Assembly (NCBI GenBank): GCA_947497295.1
Contig: CANMFU010000001.1
Location: 496,001 to 560,000, forward strand
Length of the DNA stretch: 64,000 bases
Direction of reading: 5' to 3'
From: an uncultured Roseovarius sp.
GTDB taxonomy: Bacteria; Pseudomonadota; Alphaproteobacteria; Rhodobacterales; Rhodobacteraceae
Within the stretch, counting starts at the first letter, position 1. Each line of letters begins with the position of its first letter. Made by a program: the position numbers and the translations under genes. The notes beneath the pieces were generated by a model. The model did no database searches, was not told where the DNA came from, and worked only from the letters and a program-made list of their open reading frames with translations. Positions 1-7,486 of this stretch are shown piece by piece.

Positions 1-87
1 CGCCAGATCGAAGTGCGGGCGTTCGAAAAATTGCAGGAGCGCATGCGCGCGCTGGCGCAGGAAAAGGGCATGTTGGAAGACGCATGA
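1..87 (+). CDS. rpoH: RNA polymerase sigma factor, C-terminal fragment (RpoH-like)
   Basis: The window opens inside a forward reading frame whose last 28 residues begin RQIEVRAFEKLQ and end at TGA. This matches the end of sigma-70 family region 4.2, the helix-turn-helix that reads the -35 element (general pattern SRERVRQIE). The sequence after RQIEVRAFEKLQ resembles what I recall of alphaproteobacterial heat-shock sigma factors of the RpoH type rather than RpoD. The rest of the gene lies outside the window, so the RpoH assignment is an inference from a short tail; a different group 3/4 sigma factor cannot be excluded. Confidence 0.6.
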   Translation, partial: RQIEVRAFEKLQERMRALAQEKGMLEDA

Positions 88-114
88 TGCGTCTGACATT
101 TTAAATAGTACTCA

Positions 115-136
115 TCCGGCGGGATATCCCGCCGGA
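115..136. terminator. Palindromic bidirectional terminator
   Basis: A perfect 22-nt palindrome (TCCGGCGGGAT and its complement) lies between the converging sigma-factor fragment and pepF. It is followed by CTTT on the + strand and flanked by an AT-rich stretch on the other side. It probably ends transcription from both genes. Confidence 0.6.
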
Positions 137-172
137 CTTTGTGTGTCTCGCTCTCGCTTCCGGCGGGCGCTG

Positions 173-1993
173 TCAGTCTTCCATGGCTTCCAATTCGTCG
201 ATCATGCCGGAGATCATGTTCAGGCCCTTGTCCCAGAATTTAGGGTCGCTGGCGTCAAGGCCAAAGGGTTTCAGCAAATCGGAATGGTGCTTGGACCCAC
301 CCGCTTTCAGCATGTCGAAATACTTGTCCTGGAACCCGTCCGGGTTTTCTTCGTAGACCGCATATAGCGCGTTCACGAGGCCGTCTCCGAACGCATAGGC
401 GTAGACGTAGAAAGGCGAGTGGACGAAATGCGGGATATAGGCCCAGAACGTCTCGTACCCGTCGACGAAGTCGAAGACCGGACCCAAGGATTCGGCCTGC
501 ACCGACATCCACAGCGCGTTGATGTCATCGGGCGTCAGTTCTCCGCCGCGCCGGGCCTCGTGCAGCTTGCATTCGAAATCGTAGAACGCGATCTGGCGCA
601 CGACGGTGTTGATCATGTCCTCCACCTTCCCGGCCAGCATCACCTTGCGCTCGGCTTTGTCCTTTGCGCCGTCCAGCATCCGCCGAAAGGTCAGCATTTC
701 CCCAAAGACGGAGGCGGTTTCCGCCAAGGTTAGCGGCGTCGATGACAATAATTCGCCCTGATCTGCGGCCAGCACCTGATGCACGCCGTGGCCCAGTTCA
801 TGCGCCAGTGTCATCACGTCCCGGGGTTTGCCCAGATAGTTGAGCATCACGTAAGGATGCACATTCGTCACCGTGGGATGGGCAAACGCACCCGGCGCCT
901 TGCCCTTTTTCACGCCGGCATCGATCCAGCCCCTGTCGAAAAACGGCTGCGCCAGATCGCCCATGCGCGGATCAAATTCGGTGTAGGCGTTCATCACCGT
1001 GTCGCGCGCATCATCCCAGCCGACGATGCGGGTTTCCTCCATCGGCAAGGGCGCGTTACGGTCCCAGACCTGCATCCGCTCCACCCCCAGCCATTTGGCC
1101 TTCAGCGCGTAATAGCGGTGGCTCAGCTTGGGATATGCGGCAACGACGGCATTGCGCAGCGCCTCGACCACCTCGGGCTCGACATCGTTTGACAGGTGCC
1201 GCCCGGTCTGCGCCGTGGGCATGCCGCGCCAGCGGTCGATGACCTCTTTTTCCTTGGCCGACGTGTTATGCACGCGGCTAAAGATGCGGATGTTCTCGCC
1301 AAAGACACGGGCCAGCTCGCGTGTGGCCGCCTCGCGTTTGCTGCGGTCTTGTTCGGTCAGCAGGTTCAGCGTCCCCTCGATACCCAGCTCTTCGCCGTCC
1401 ACGGTAAAGGTGAGACCGGCGATGGTTTCATCGAACAGCCGCTCCCAAGCGTCGCCGACCACGCCCATATCGTGCAGGAATTTCTCCATCTCGTCAGACA
1501 GCTGGTAGGGCTTCATCGCGCGGATGCGGTCCAGGACGGGCTTGTAGCGGGCCAGTTCGGCATTTTCGCTGAGAAGGCCTGACAGATACTCATCCTCTAA
1601 CCGGTTCAGTTCCAACGTGAAGAACACCAGCGGAGTTGTGAAATTGGTTATCTTTTCTTGGCAGTCTGACAGAAACTTGGTGCGTGCGGGGTCTGTGGTC
1701 AACTGGTGATAGCGCAGGCCTGCAAATGACATGATCCGTCCTGCGATGTTGCTGATCGCCTCGTCACGGTGGATACAGTTCAGCAGGCCAGCGGCGTCGA
1801 GGCTGTCCAGCTTGCCCTCGTAATCGGCAGCGAAGGCGGCGCATTCGGTCTCCAGCCATGCCATGTCGCGGGTCAGTTCCGGCGCATCGGTGGCGGTGTA
1901 GAGATCGCTCAGATCCCAGTCCGGCAGCTTGCCCAGAGCGCCCCCCTTGGCATTGGCGTTGGCGTCACGGGCGGGCTGCGGAAGGTGGATCAT
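173..1993 (-). CDS. pepF: Oligoendopeptidase F (M3 family metallopeptidase)
   Basis: This is a 606-residue cytoplasmic zinc peptidase expected to cleave short oligopeptides during intracellular peptide turnover. The HEXXH zinc site is visible as AHELGHGVHQ at about residues 397-406, with the glutamate-containing helix (TLAETASVFGE) about 30 residues later, as expected for peptidase family M3B. Length fits the PepF family. The ATG start is preceded by AAAGGAAAC at good spacing. No signal peptide is seen. It converges on the sigma-factor fragment across a palindromic terminator and lies just upstream of the DNA ligase gene on the same strand, with a 71-nt gap, so co-transcription is possible but not shown. 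Confidence 0.93.
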   Translation of the reverse strand: MIHLPQPARDANANAKGGALGKLPDWDLSDLYTATDAPELTRDMAWLETECAAFAADYEGKLDSLDAAGLLNCIHRDEAISNIAGRIMSFAGLRYHQLTTDPARTKFLSDCQEKITNFTTPLVFFTLELNRLEDEYLSGLLSENAELARYKPVLDRIRAMKPYQLSDEMEKFLHDMGVVGDAWERLFDETIAGLTFTVDGEELGIEGTLNLLTEQDRSKREAATRELARVFGENIRIFSRVHNTSAKEKEVIDRWRGMPTAQTGRHLSNDVEPEVVEALRNAVVAAYPKLSHRYYALKAKWLGVERMQVWDRNAPLPMEETRIVGWDDARDTVMNAYTEFDPRMGDLAQPFFDRGWIDAGVKKGKAPGAFAHPTVTNVHPYVMLNYLGKPRDVMTLAHELGHGVHQVLAADQGELLSSTPLTLAETASVFGEMLTFRRMLDGAKDKAERKVMLAGKVEDMINTVVRQIAFYDFECKLHEARRGGELTPDDINALWMSVQAESLGPVFDFVDGYETFWAYIPHFVHSPFYVYAYAFGDGLVNALYAVYEENPDGFQDKYFDMLKAGGSKHHSDLLKPFGLDASDPKFWDKGLNMISGMIDELEAMED

Positions 1994-2064
1994 TGAATGT
2001 TTCCTTTATGTCTTTGTCCCTGACATAAGCGCCGCGCGTGCTGCGCTCAAGGGCGGCAGGCCGA

Positions 2065-3657
2065 TCAGCCGAATTGGCGCAGCATTTCGTGCAGATCGTC
2101 CAGCGTGTTGGCCTCTTGCAGCGGCTTGTCGTGGCGCCAGCGCTTCATCCGCGGAAACCGCAGGGCAACGCCCGACTTGTGGCGCGGCGACGGGGCGATA
2201 CCTTCGAACGCGATTTCGAACACATGCTCGGGCGTGACCTGTCGCACGGGGCCAAAACGTTGCAGAGTGTTGCGGCGCACCCAGGCGGTGATTTTGCGGA
2301 ATTCATCATCGGTCAGGCCGGAATAGGCTTTGGTGAAAGGCACCAGATCATTGCCGTTCCGAACCGCAAAGGTGAAATCCGTGAACAGGTTCGCGCGGCG
2401 CCCCGACCCTTGCTGCGCGTATATCATCACCGCGTCGATGGTCAGGGGGTCCAGCTTCCATTTCCACCAATCGCCGCGTTTGCGGCCTGCATGATAGGGG
2501 CTGGCAGCGGATTTCAGCATCAGCCCCTCCGCGCGGTTGTCGCGCGCAGCACTGCGAATCTGCGCAAGGCTGTCCCAGCTGTCAAATCGGATGAGCGGCG
2601 AAGGGCGAATGGGGGCCTCATCGGGCAGGCCGCTCACCAGCGCATCCATCCGGGCGCGGCGCTCTGCAAAGGGCAGGGCGCGCAGATCGTTGCCGCCCTC
2701 TTCCAGCAGATCATAGGTCAAAAGAATAACAGGTGCTTCGGCCAGCAGTTTTTTCGGCACCGACTTGCGACCGATCCGCTTTTGCAGCGCGTTGAAGGGC
2801 AGCGGCGCCGCGCCGTCCCATGCGACGATCTCGCCGTCCAGAACGGTGCCATCCGGCAGAAAATCTGTTGCGCGGACAAACTCCGGAAAACGATCGGTCA
2901 TCAGCTCTTCGCCGCGTGACCACACAAAATGCGCAGCCCCCCGCGCGATCAGCTGGCCCCGGATGCCGTCCCACTTCCATTCCGCGCGCCAGTCTTCCGG
3001 TGGTCCAAGCGCAGCCGGCCCGTCATCCAGCCCATAGGCAAGGCAGAATGGATAGGGCCGCGATTGCGCCGCCTCGGGATCTGGGGCCTCAATCAGCTTG
3101 GCAAAGGTGGTACTGTCGGGCGTCCAGTCGCCCATCAGGCGATGGGCCAGTTCCGCCTCGTCCTGTCCGGTGGACTGCGCCAGCGCGCGCGTCATCAGTT
3201 TGCGGCTGATGCCAACGCGAAAGCCCCCGGTCAGCAGCTTGTTAAACACCAGCCGCTCGTCGGCGTCCATCTGATCCCAGGCGTCCAGCACGGCAGCGCG
3301 GCGCGTCTCTTCATCGGCGCTGTCAAGGTTGCGCAGAAAGGCAATCCAGTCCGTCAGACTGCGATCATGGCTGCGCGTGGGCGGTGGCAGGACCAGTGCG
3401 ATCGTTTCGGCCAGATCGCCTACGATGGGATACGCCTCCTCGAACAGCCATAGAGGAATGTCCGCGCGATCTGCCGCCCACAGGCGCAGTTTGGTCGTGG
3501 TGATCGCGCGGCGCGGGCGGCGGCCGGAAAACAGCGCGATGGTCCAGAGGCGATCCGGCTCGGGCGCGCTGGCGAAATAAGCTGCAAGTGCAGTCACCTT
3601 GGCGCTGGTTTTCGTGGTCTGGTCGATCGTTGCATAGAGTGCGGTGAAGCGTTTCAT
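2065..3657 (-). CDS. ATP-dependent DNA ligase
   Basis: This 530-residue protein belongs to the ATP-dependent ligase family. The nucleotidyl-lysine motif is EWKWDGIRG with the adenylated lysine at about K228, and downstream motifs include LDGEIVAWDG, EGLMLKSAASPYHAGRK and WWKWKLD. An N-terminal helical DNA-binding domain (about residues 1-200) and a C-terminal OB-fold domain (about 415-530) complete the three-part architecture. It seals nicks using ATP and is additional to the NAD-dependent LigA that bacteria carry. Its ATG overlaps the stop of the upstream exonuclease gene in an ATGA, so the two are translationally coupled. This is the 'ligase-associated' module thought to act in DNA repair; the helicase and PdeM-like nuclease often found with it are not adjacent here. 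Confidence 0.92.
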   Translation of the reverse strand: MKRFTALYATIDQTTKTSAKVTALAAYFASAPEPDRLWTIALFSGRRPRRAITTTKLRLWAADRADIPLWLFEEAYPIVGDLAETIALVLPPPTRSHDRSLTDWIAFLRNLDSADEETRRAAVLDAWDQMDADERLVFNKLLTGGFRVGISRKLMTRALAQSTGQDEAELAHRLMGDWTPDSTTFAKLIEAPDPEAAQSRPYPFCLAYGLDDGPAALGPPEDWRAEWKWDGIRGQLIARGAAHFVWSRGEELMTDRFPEFVRATDFLPDGTVLDGEIVAWDGAAPLPFNALQKRIGRKSVPKKLLAEAPVILLTYDLLEEGGNDLRALPFAERRARMDALVSGLPDEAPIRPSPLIRFDSWDSLAQIRSAARDNRAEGLMLKSAASPYHAGRKRGDWWKWKLDPLTIDAVMIYAQQGSGRRANLFTDFTFAVRNGNDLVPFTKAYSGLTDDEFRKITAWVRRNTLQRFGPVRQVTPEHVFEIAFEGIAPSPRHKSGVALRFPRMKRWRHDKPLQEANTLDDLHEMLRQFG

Positions 3658-4667
3658 TCACTCTCCTCCGCGCCCGCCGGTCCGCTGACAGACTCGCCGG
3701 TGAATTCGGTGGTCAATGCCTCGGCATTATAACCTTCACTCTTTAACCATCGCGCGAAGATGTCTGTGTAACCATGTGTTGCGTATATATTTTCCGCCCC
3801 TGTCGCCTTGATCGCCATGTTGAGGCCGGTCCAATCCGCATGATCGGAGACGACAAAGCCGCGATCCACCGTCCGTCGCCTGCGCACGCCGCGCAGCCGC
3901 ATCCATCCACTGGCAAAACCGGTTGCCGCCGGTTTGAACCTCCGCGCCCAATCGCTACCCAATGCCCCGGGGGGCGCTATGACCATGGCGCCGGGATATT
4001 TGTTGCGGGCCAGGTCTGACGTAACGTGGTGAGTGGCTGGAAATTCAAACCCCTGACCTCGAAGAATTTCGTTTGTGGCCTCGACGGCACCATGGGTCAG
4101 AATCGGCCCGATGGACGGATCCAGCATCGACATGACCCGCTGCGCTTTGCCCAACGAATAGGCGCCCAGAAGGCTGAACTGGCCGTTTGCCGCATTCGCG
4201 GCCCACCAATTGTTGATCTCGCGGGCGACATCTGCTTCGTCGGGCCATTCGAAAACAGGCAGGCCAAAGGTACATTCGGTAATGAAACTGTGGCACTTCA
4301 CGGGCTCGTATGGGGTCGATATAGCGTCGGGAGTTGTTTTATAATCGCCCGAAACCACCCAGATTTCGCCGCCCGCCTCCACCCTGATCTGGGCCGATCC
4401 GGGGATGTGGCCGGCGGGATGAAACGATACATTGGCGCGGCCGATCCGGCGACTTTCACCATATTTTATTGAATCAATAGCAATGTCGCCCAAGCGGTGG
4501 CGCATCACGGGCACTGCGATGTCGGTGGCCAGATAGCGCAAATGTCCGGGCCGGGCGTGGTCGGCGTGGCCGTGCGTGATCAGCGCCCGATCAACCGGGC
4601 GCCACGGGTCAATGTAGAAATCGCCTGCAGGGCAGTAAATGCCTTGGGGTTTGAACTGAAGAACCAT
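3654..4667 (-). CDS. Ligase-associated DNA exonuclease (metallo-beta-lactamase fold)
   Basis: The protein has a metallo-beta-lactamase/beta-CASP type nuclease fold. The HxHxDH signature is ITHGHADHARPGH near residues 33-45, with a further metal-ligand segment HPAGHIPGSAQI and the SDHADW motif near the C-terminus. Members of this family sit beside an ATP-dependent ligase and are annotated as ligase-associated exonucleases that process DNA ends. The ORF track extends 82 codons further upstream, but that would run into the divergent FAH-family gene; the internal ATG starting MVLQFKPQG is the expected start and gives 337 residues. Its last codons overlap the ligase start by 4 nt. Confidence 0.88.
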   Translation of the reverse strand: MVLQFKPQGIYCPAGDFYIDPWRPVDRALITHGHADHARPGHLRYLATDIAVPVMRHRLGDIAIDSIKYGESRRIGRANVSFHPAGHIPGSAQIRVEAGGEIWVVSGDYKTTPDAISTPYEPVKCHSFITECTFGLPVFEWPDEADVAREINNWWAANAANGQFSLLGAYSLGKAQRVMSMLDPSIGPILTHGAVEATNEILRGQGFEFPATHHVTSDLARNKYPGAMVIAPPGALGSDWARRFKPAATGFASGWMRLRGVRRRRTVDRGFVVSDHADWTGLNMAIKATGAENIYATHGYTDIFARWLKSEGYNAEALTTEFTGESVSGPAGAEESE

Positions 4668-4762
4668 GACGTAAAAGTAGACCGCAAGCTGAGTTTTGCC
4701 AGCCTCTTGCGCAGGGGCGCAATGCAGGTAGTCTGCATGTGAAATGCGACATGGAGCATAGC

Positions 4763-5593
4763 ATGAAATTTGTAAGATATGGCGCGGTTGGCGCCGAAAA
4801 ACCCGGCGTTCTGGACAGCGAAGGCCAGTTGCGCGATCTGTCGGGCGTTGTTTCTGACATTGCGGGGGATGTTCTGTCATCGCTAGAGCAGATCGATCCA
4901 GAGAGCCTGCCAAAGGTGAGCGGCACGCCGCGTCTGGGCTCTCCCGTCGGGCAGGTGGGCAAGCTGATCGGAATCGGGCTGAATTATTCCGATCACGCCG
5001 CTGAAGCTGGTCTGAAGCCTCCGCCCGAGCCTATCGTCTTCATGAAAGCGACCTCGTCGATCACTGGCCCGAATGATCCGGTCTATCTGCCCCGCGGATC
5101 CGAGAAATCAGATTGGGAGGTCGAACTGGGCGTCGTAATCGGACGGCACGCAAAATATGTGACCGAGGCCGAGGCGCTGGACTATGTCGCTGGCTACACG
5201 ATCGTCAATGACGTATCCGAGCGACATTTTCAAACCGAGCGAAAAGGTCAATGGACCAAGGGCAAAAGCTGCGACAGTTTTGGCCCGATCGGGCCGTGGT
5301 TGGTGACGCCGGATGAGGCGGGGGATCCGCAGTCGATGGATCTGTCGCTGGATCTGAACGGCGAAAAGGCGCAGCGCGGCAATACGGCATCGATGGTGTT
5401 CAGCGTCGCACATATCGTTTCGTACCTCAGCCGGATGATGTCGCTTCAGCCGGGGGATATCATCGCGACTGGCACACCGCCGGGCGTTGGCATGGGGATG
5501 AAACCGCCGCGTTTTCTGCGTGAAGGCGATGTGATGGAGTTGGCCGTCAGCGGGCTTGGCACGCAGCGCCAGGAGGTTCTGCGCGACGCCTGA
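4763..5593 (+). CDS. Fumarylacetoacetate hydrolase family protein
   Basis: This 276-residue enzyme carries the FAH catalytic domain over about residues 60-275. Metal-binding and catalytic segments are visible: GIGLNYSDHAAEAG, the acidic pair in DWEVELGVVIG, NDVSERHFQ and the terminal GTPPGVGMG loop. The family cleaves C-C bonds in beta-diketo acids, decarboxylates oxaloacetate or hydrates aromatic-degradation intermediates; substrate cannot be told from sequence. The ORF track begins at an upstream GTG, but the ATG at 4763 has a GGAG six bases upstream and matches the usual family start (MKFVRYG). It is divergent from the exonuclease gene, with about 95 nt between them. Confidence 0.9.
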   Translation: MKFVRYGAVGAEKPGVLDSEGQLRDLSGVVSDIAGDVLSSLEQIDPESLPKVSGTPRLGSPVGQVGKLIGIGLNYSDHAAEAGLKPPPEPIVFMKATSSITGPNDPVYLPRGSEKSDWEVELGVVIGRHAKYVTEAEALDYVAGYTIVNDVSERHFQTERKGQWTKGKSCDSFGPIGPWLVTPDEAGDPQSMDLSLDLNGEKAQRGNTASMVFSVAHIVSYLSRMMSLQPGDIIATGTPPGVGMGMKPPRFLREGDVMELAVSGLGTQRQEVLRDA

Positions 5594-5599
5594 CCGGGT

Positions 5600-6535
5600 T
5601 CAGCACTGCGCCCAGAACGTGGCAAGTTCGCGCATCACATGGGCGCGCGTGGCGGGGGTTTCCATCAGAAACTCGTGGCGCGCGCCCTCCACACGTTCCA
5701 GCCGCGCGCCGGGCCAATCCTTGATGCGTGCCTCGATCGGGGGAAAGGCAACGATTTTTTCGGCGCTGCCAATGAAGGTAAGACAGGGCAGGTCAGGCGG
5801 CGGCATGGCCGCGAGCGTGCGACACTCGCGCAGTGCCTCGAACAGCCAATGCAGGCTTGGCCCGCCCAGCGACAGCTCGGGATGGGCGCGCAGCTGTGAG
5901 ACCATATAAGCGTGCATATCGGGGTCGCGGGTCAGCGTGTTGGTCGGAAACGGCTCGGTCAGCACATAACTGCCGCGCGGGGTGCCCGGTGAATAAAGAT
6001 GCCCCAGCCCCAGATGGCGACTGGCCCAACTTATAGCCCAGGCTAAAGGCCGCAACGGCGCCGTCATGGCGATGCCCCACATCGGCGCCGAAAATGCACA
6101 ACTTGCGAACGGCAGGCCGCGCATCACCGCGCGTAGGCCGATGGCGCCTCCCATCGAATGGCCGAACATGTGCCAGGGGCGTGGCAGATCCAACGCCCGG
6201 GCATGATCGAGCATGACATCGACGTCACGCTGGTAATCGGTGAAATGCAAAACATGGCCTGACATCGCATCGTTTAGCATCCGGTCCGACAGGCCCTGAC
6301 CGCGCCAGTCCATCGTCAAGGTGCCATAGCCGAGGCTGCGCAGATCGCGTGCGGCACGACCGTATTTTTCAATATATTCCGTGCGTCCGGTCAGCAACAG
6401 GACGGTGCCCTGCGCGCTGGGGGCTGGCCAGTGACCGACGCGCAGGCGCACCCCGTCATCTGCGCGGCGCCACCAGGCGCGTCCACCATCGGGACCGTCG
6501 GCGACATCGCTGTAAAGCGGCGCCTGCTCCATCAT
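5600..6535 (-). CDS. Alpha/beta hydrolase, lysophospholipase/monoglyceride lipase-like
   Basis: This 311-residue protein is of the serine aminopeptidase S33 / PldB type. The nucleophile elbow is GHSMGGAIG, preceded by the oxyanion-hole and cap features of this subfamily (LLLTGRTEYIEKYG, TMDWRGQGLSDR), with a late FIGSAEKIV acid segment and GARHEFLME histidine segment. It probably hydrolyses lysophospholipids or monoacylglycerols in the cytoplasm, as no clear signal peptide is present. Its ATG overlaps the stop codon of the SCP2 gene by one base (TAATG), indicating a two-gene operon of lipid-related proteins. Confidence 0.85.
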   Translation of the reverse strand: MMEQAPLYSDVADGPDGGRAWWRRADDGVRLRVGHWPAPSAQGTVLLLTGRTEYIEKYGRAARDLRSLGYGTLTMDWRGQGLSDRMLNDAMSGHVLHFTDYQRDVDVMLDHARALDLPRPWHMFGHSMGGAIGLRAVMRGLPFASCAFSAPMWGIAMTAPLRPLAWAISWASRHLGLGHLYSPGTPRGSYVLTEPFPTNTLTRDPDMHAYMVSQLRAHPELSLGGPSLHWLFEALRECRTLAAMPPPDLPCLTFIGSAEKIVAFPPIEARIKDWPGARLERVEGARHEFLMETPATRAHVMRELATFWAQC

Positions 6536-6825
6536 TACCCAAGCGCCCCGGCCAGTTGCAACGCCAGTCCCATGTCGCCGTCAATGTCCAGCTTGCCCGA
6601 CATGAAGGCCGATGCCGGGTCCAGATCACCTGTGACGATTGCCTCAAACACGTCGCCATCCGCAGTCAGCGTGACGTCCGCCGAACTGTCCCCGATGCGC
6701 GCACCATCGCTATCGACCAAAATCGTGCCTTCGCCGGGCACGACGAATCTGGCTGTGCCATCCAGTGCTGCCCTATTCAGGCGGGCGTTGAGGGCGATGA
6801 TCGCTGCATCTATTCTGTCGCTCAT
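6535..6825 (-). CDS. SCP2 sterol-binding domain protein
   Basis: A 96-residue protein made up almost entirely of an SCP-2 domain: RFVVPGEGTILVDSDGAR, then DVTLTADGDVFEAIVTGDLDPASAFMSGKL, then the hydrophobic C-terminal helix. Single-domain SCP2 proteins bind lipids or acyl chains in a hydrophobic tunnel. The ORF track starts 16 codons earlier; I prefer the internal ATG (MSDRIDAAI) because AAAGG precedes it and homologues begin there. It is translationally coupled to the downstream lipase-like gene. Confidence 0.85.
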   Translation of the reverse strand: MSDRIDAAIIALNARLNRAALDGTARFVVPGEGTILVDSDGARIGDSSADVTLTADGDVFEAIVTGDLDPASAFMSGKLDIDGDMGLALQLAGALG

Positions 6826-6895
6826 GCGCGGGCCTTTCAAAATTGATCCGTCCGGGGGTTTGCTTTCCCGCAATGGGCGCTAAACTTGGGATGTT

Positions 6896-7456
6896 ATGAG
6901 CGTTCACCGATCCAATCTCAATCCTTTGCTTGCGGCGGTTACTGCAGCGCTCTGCTTTGGCGGTGGCGCGCGTGCCGCCGATGCGCGCCTGGACGAGATG
7001 TTCGAGGCGCTGCGCAACGCGCCCGCTCCGGAGGCCGCGCGATTGGGCGAGGATATCCGGTTGCGCCTGTCCAACTCCGGCTCGCCCGCGATGAACCTGC
7101 TACTGAAGCGCGGGCGCGACGCGATGGCAGCAGGGGACGCGTACCTGGCGATCGAGCTTTTGGGTGCGTTGACAGACCACGCGCCCGAGTTTGCCGAAGG
7201 CTGGCATGCGCGATCCGTCGCCTATGCGCGGGCAGGGTTGATGGGCCCGGCGCTGGACGATCTGGAGCGCAGTCTGGCACTGGACCCGCGCAATTTCCTG
7301 GCAATTTACAGCCTTGGCGCGCTGCTGGAAGAGGTGGGGCAACCGGTTCTTGCCGCCGAGGCATACAGGCAAGTCGCCACCATTCACCCACATTTCGATG
7401 ACGCAGGCCATGCGCTGGAGCGTCTGAACGCTGAGACCCGCGGCACCGACCTCTGA
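6896..7456 (+). CDS. Secreted TPR-repeat protein
   Basis: The 186-residue product begins with an apparent Sec signal peptide (hydrophobic LLAAVTAALCFGGGARA, then AAD). At least two tetratricopeptide repeats follow at about residues 85-170; one reads FAEGWHARSVAYARAGLMGPALDDLERSLALDP. TPR proteins act as periplasmic scaffolds, but the partner here is unknown. The gene is divergent from the SCP2 gene and 30 nt upstream of the helicase gene on the same strand. The Shine-Dalgarno before ATG is weak (TTGGGATGTT). Confidence 0.8.
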   Translation: MSVHRSNLNPLLAAVTAALCFGGGARAADARLDEMFEALRNAPAPEAARLGEDIRLRLSNSGSPAMNLLLKRGRDAMAAGDAYLAIELLGALTDHAPEFAEGWHARSVAYARAGLMGPALDDLERSLALDPRNFLAIYSLGALLEEVGQPVLAAEAYRQVATIHPHFDDAGHALERLNAETRGTDL

Positions 7457-7486
7457 CGCGCATCCCCCCGACAGGAGACATGGCTT

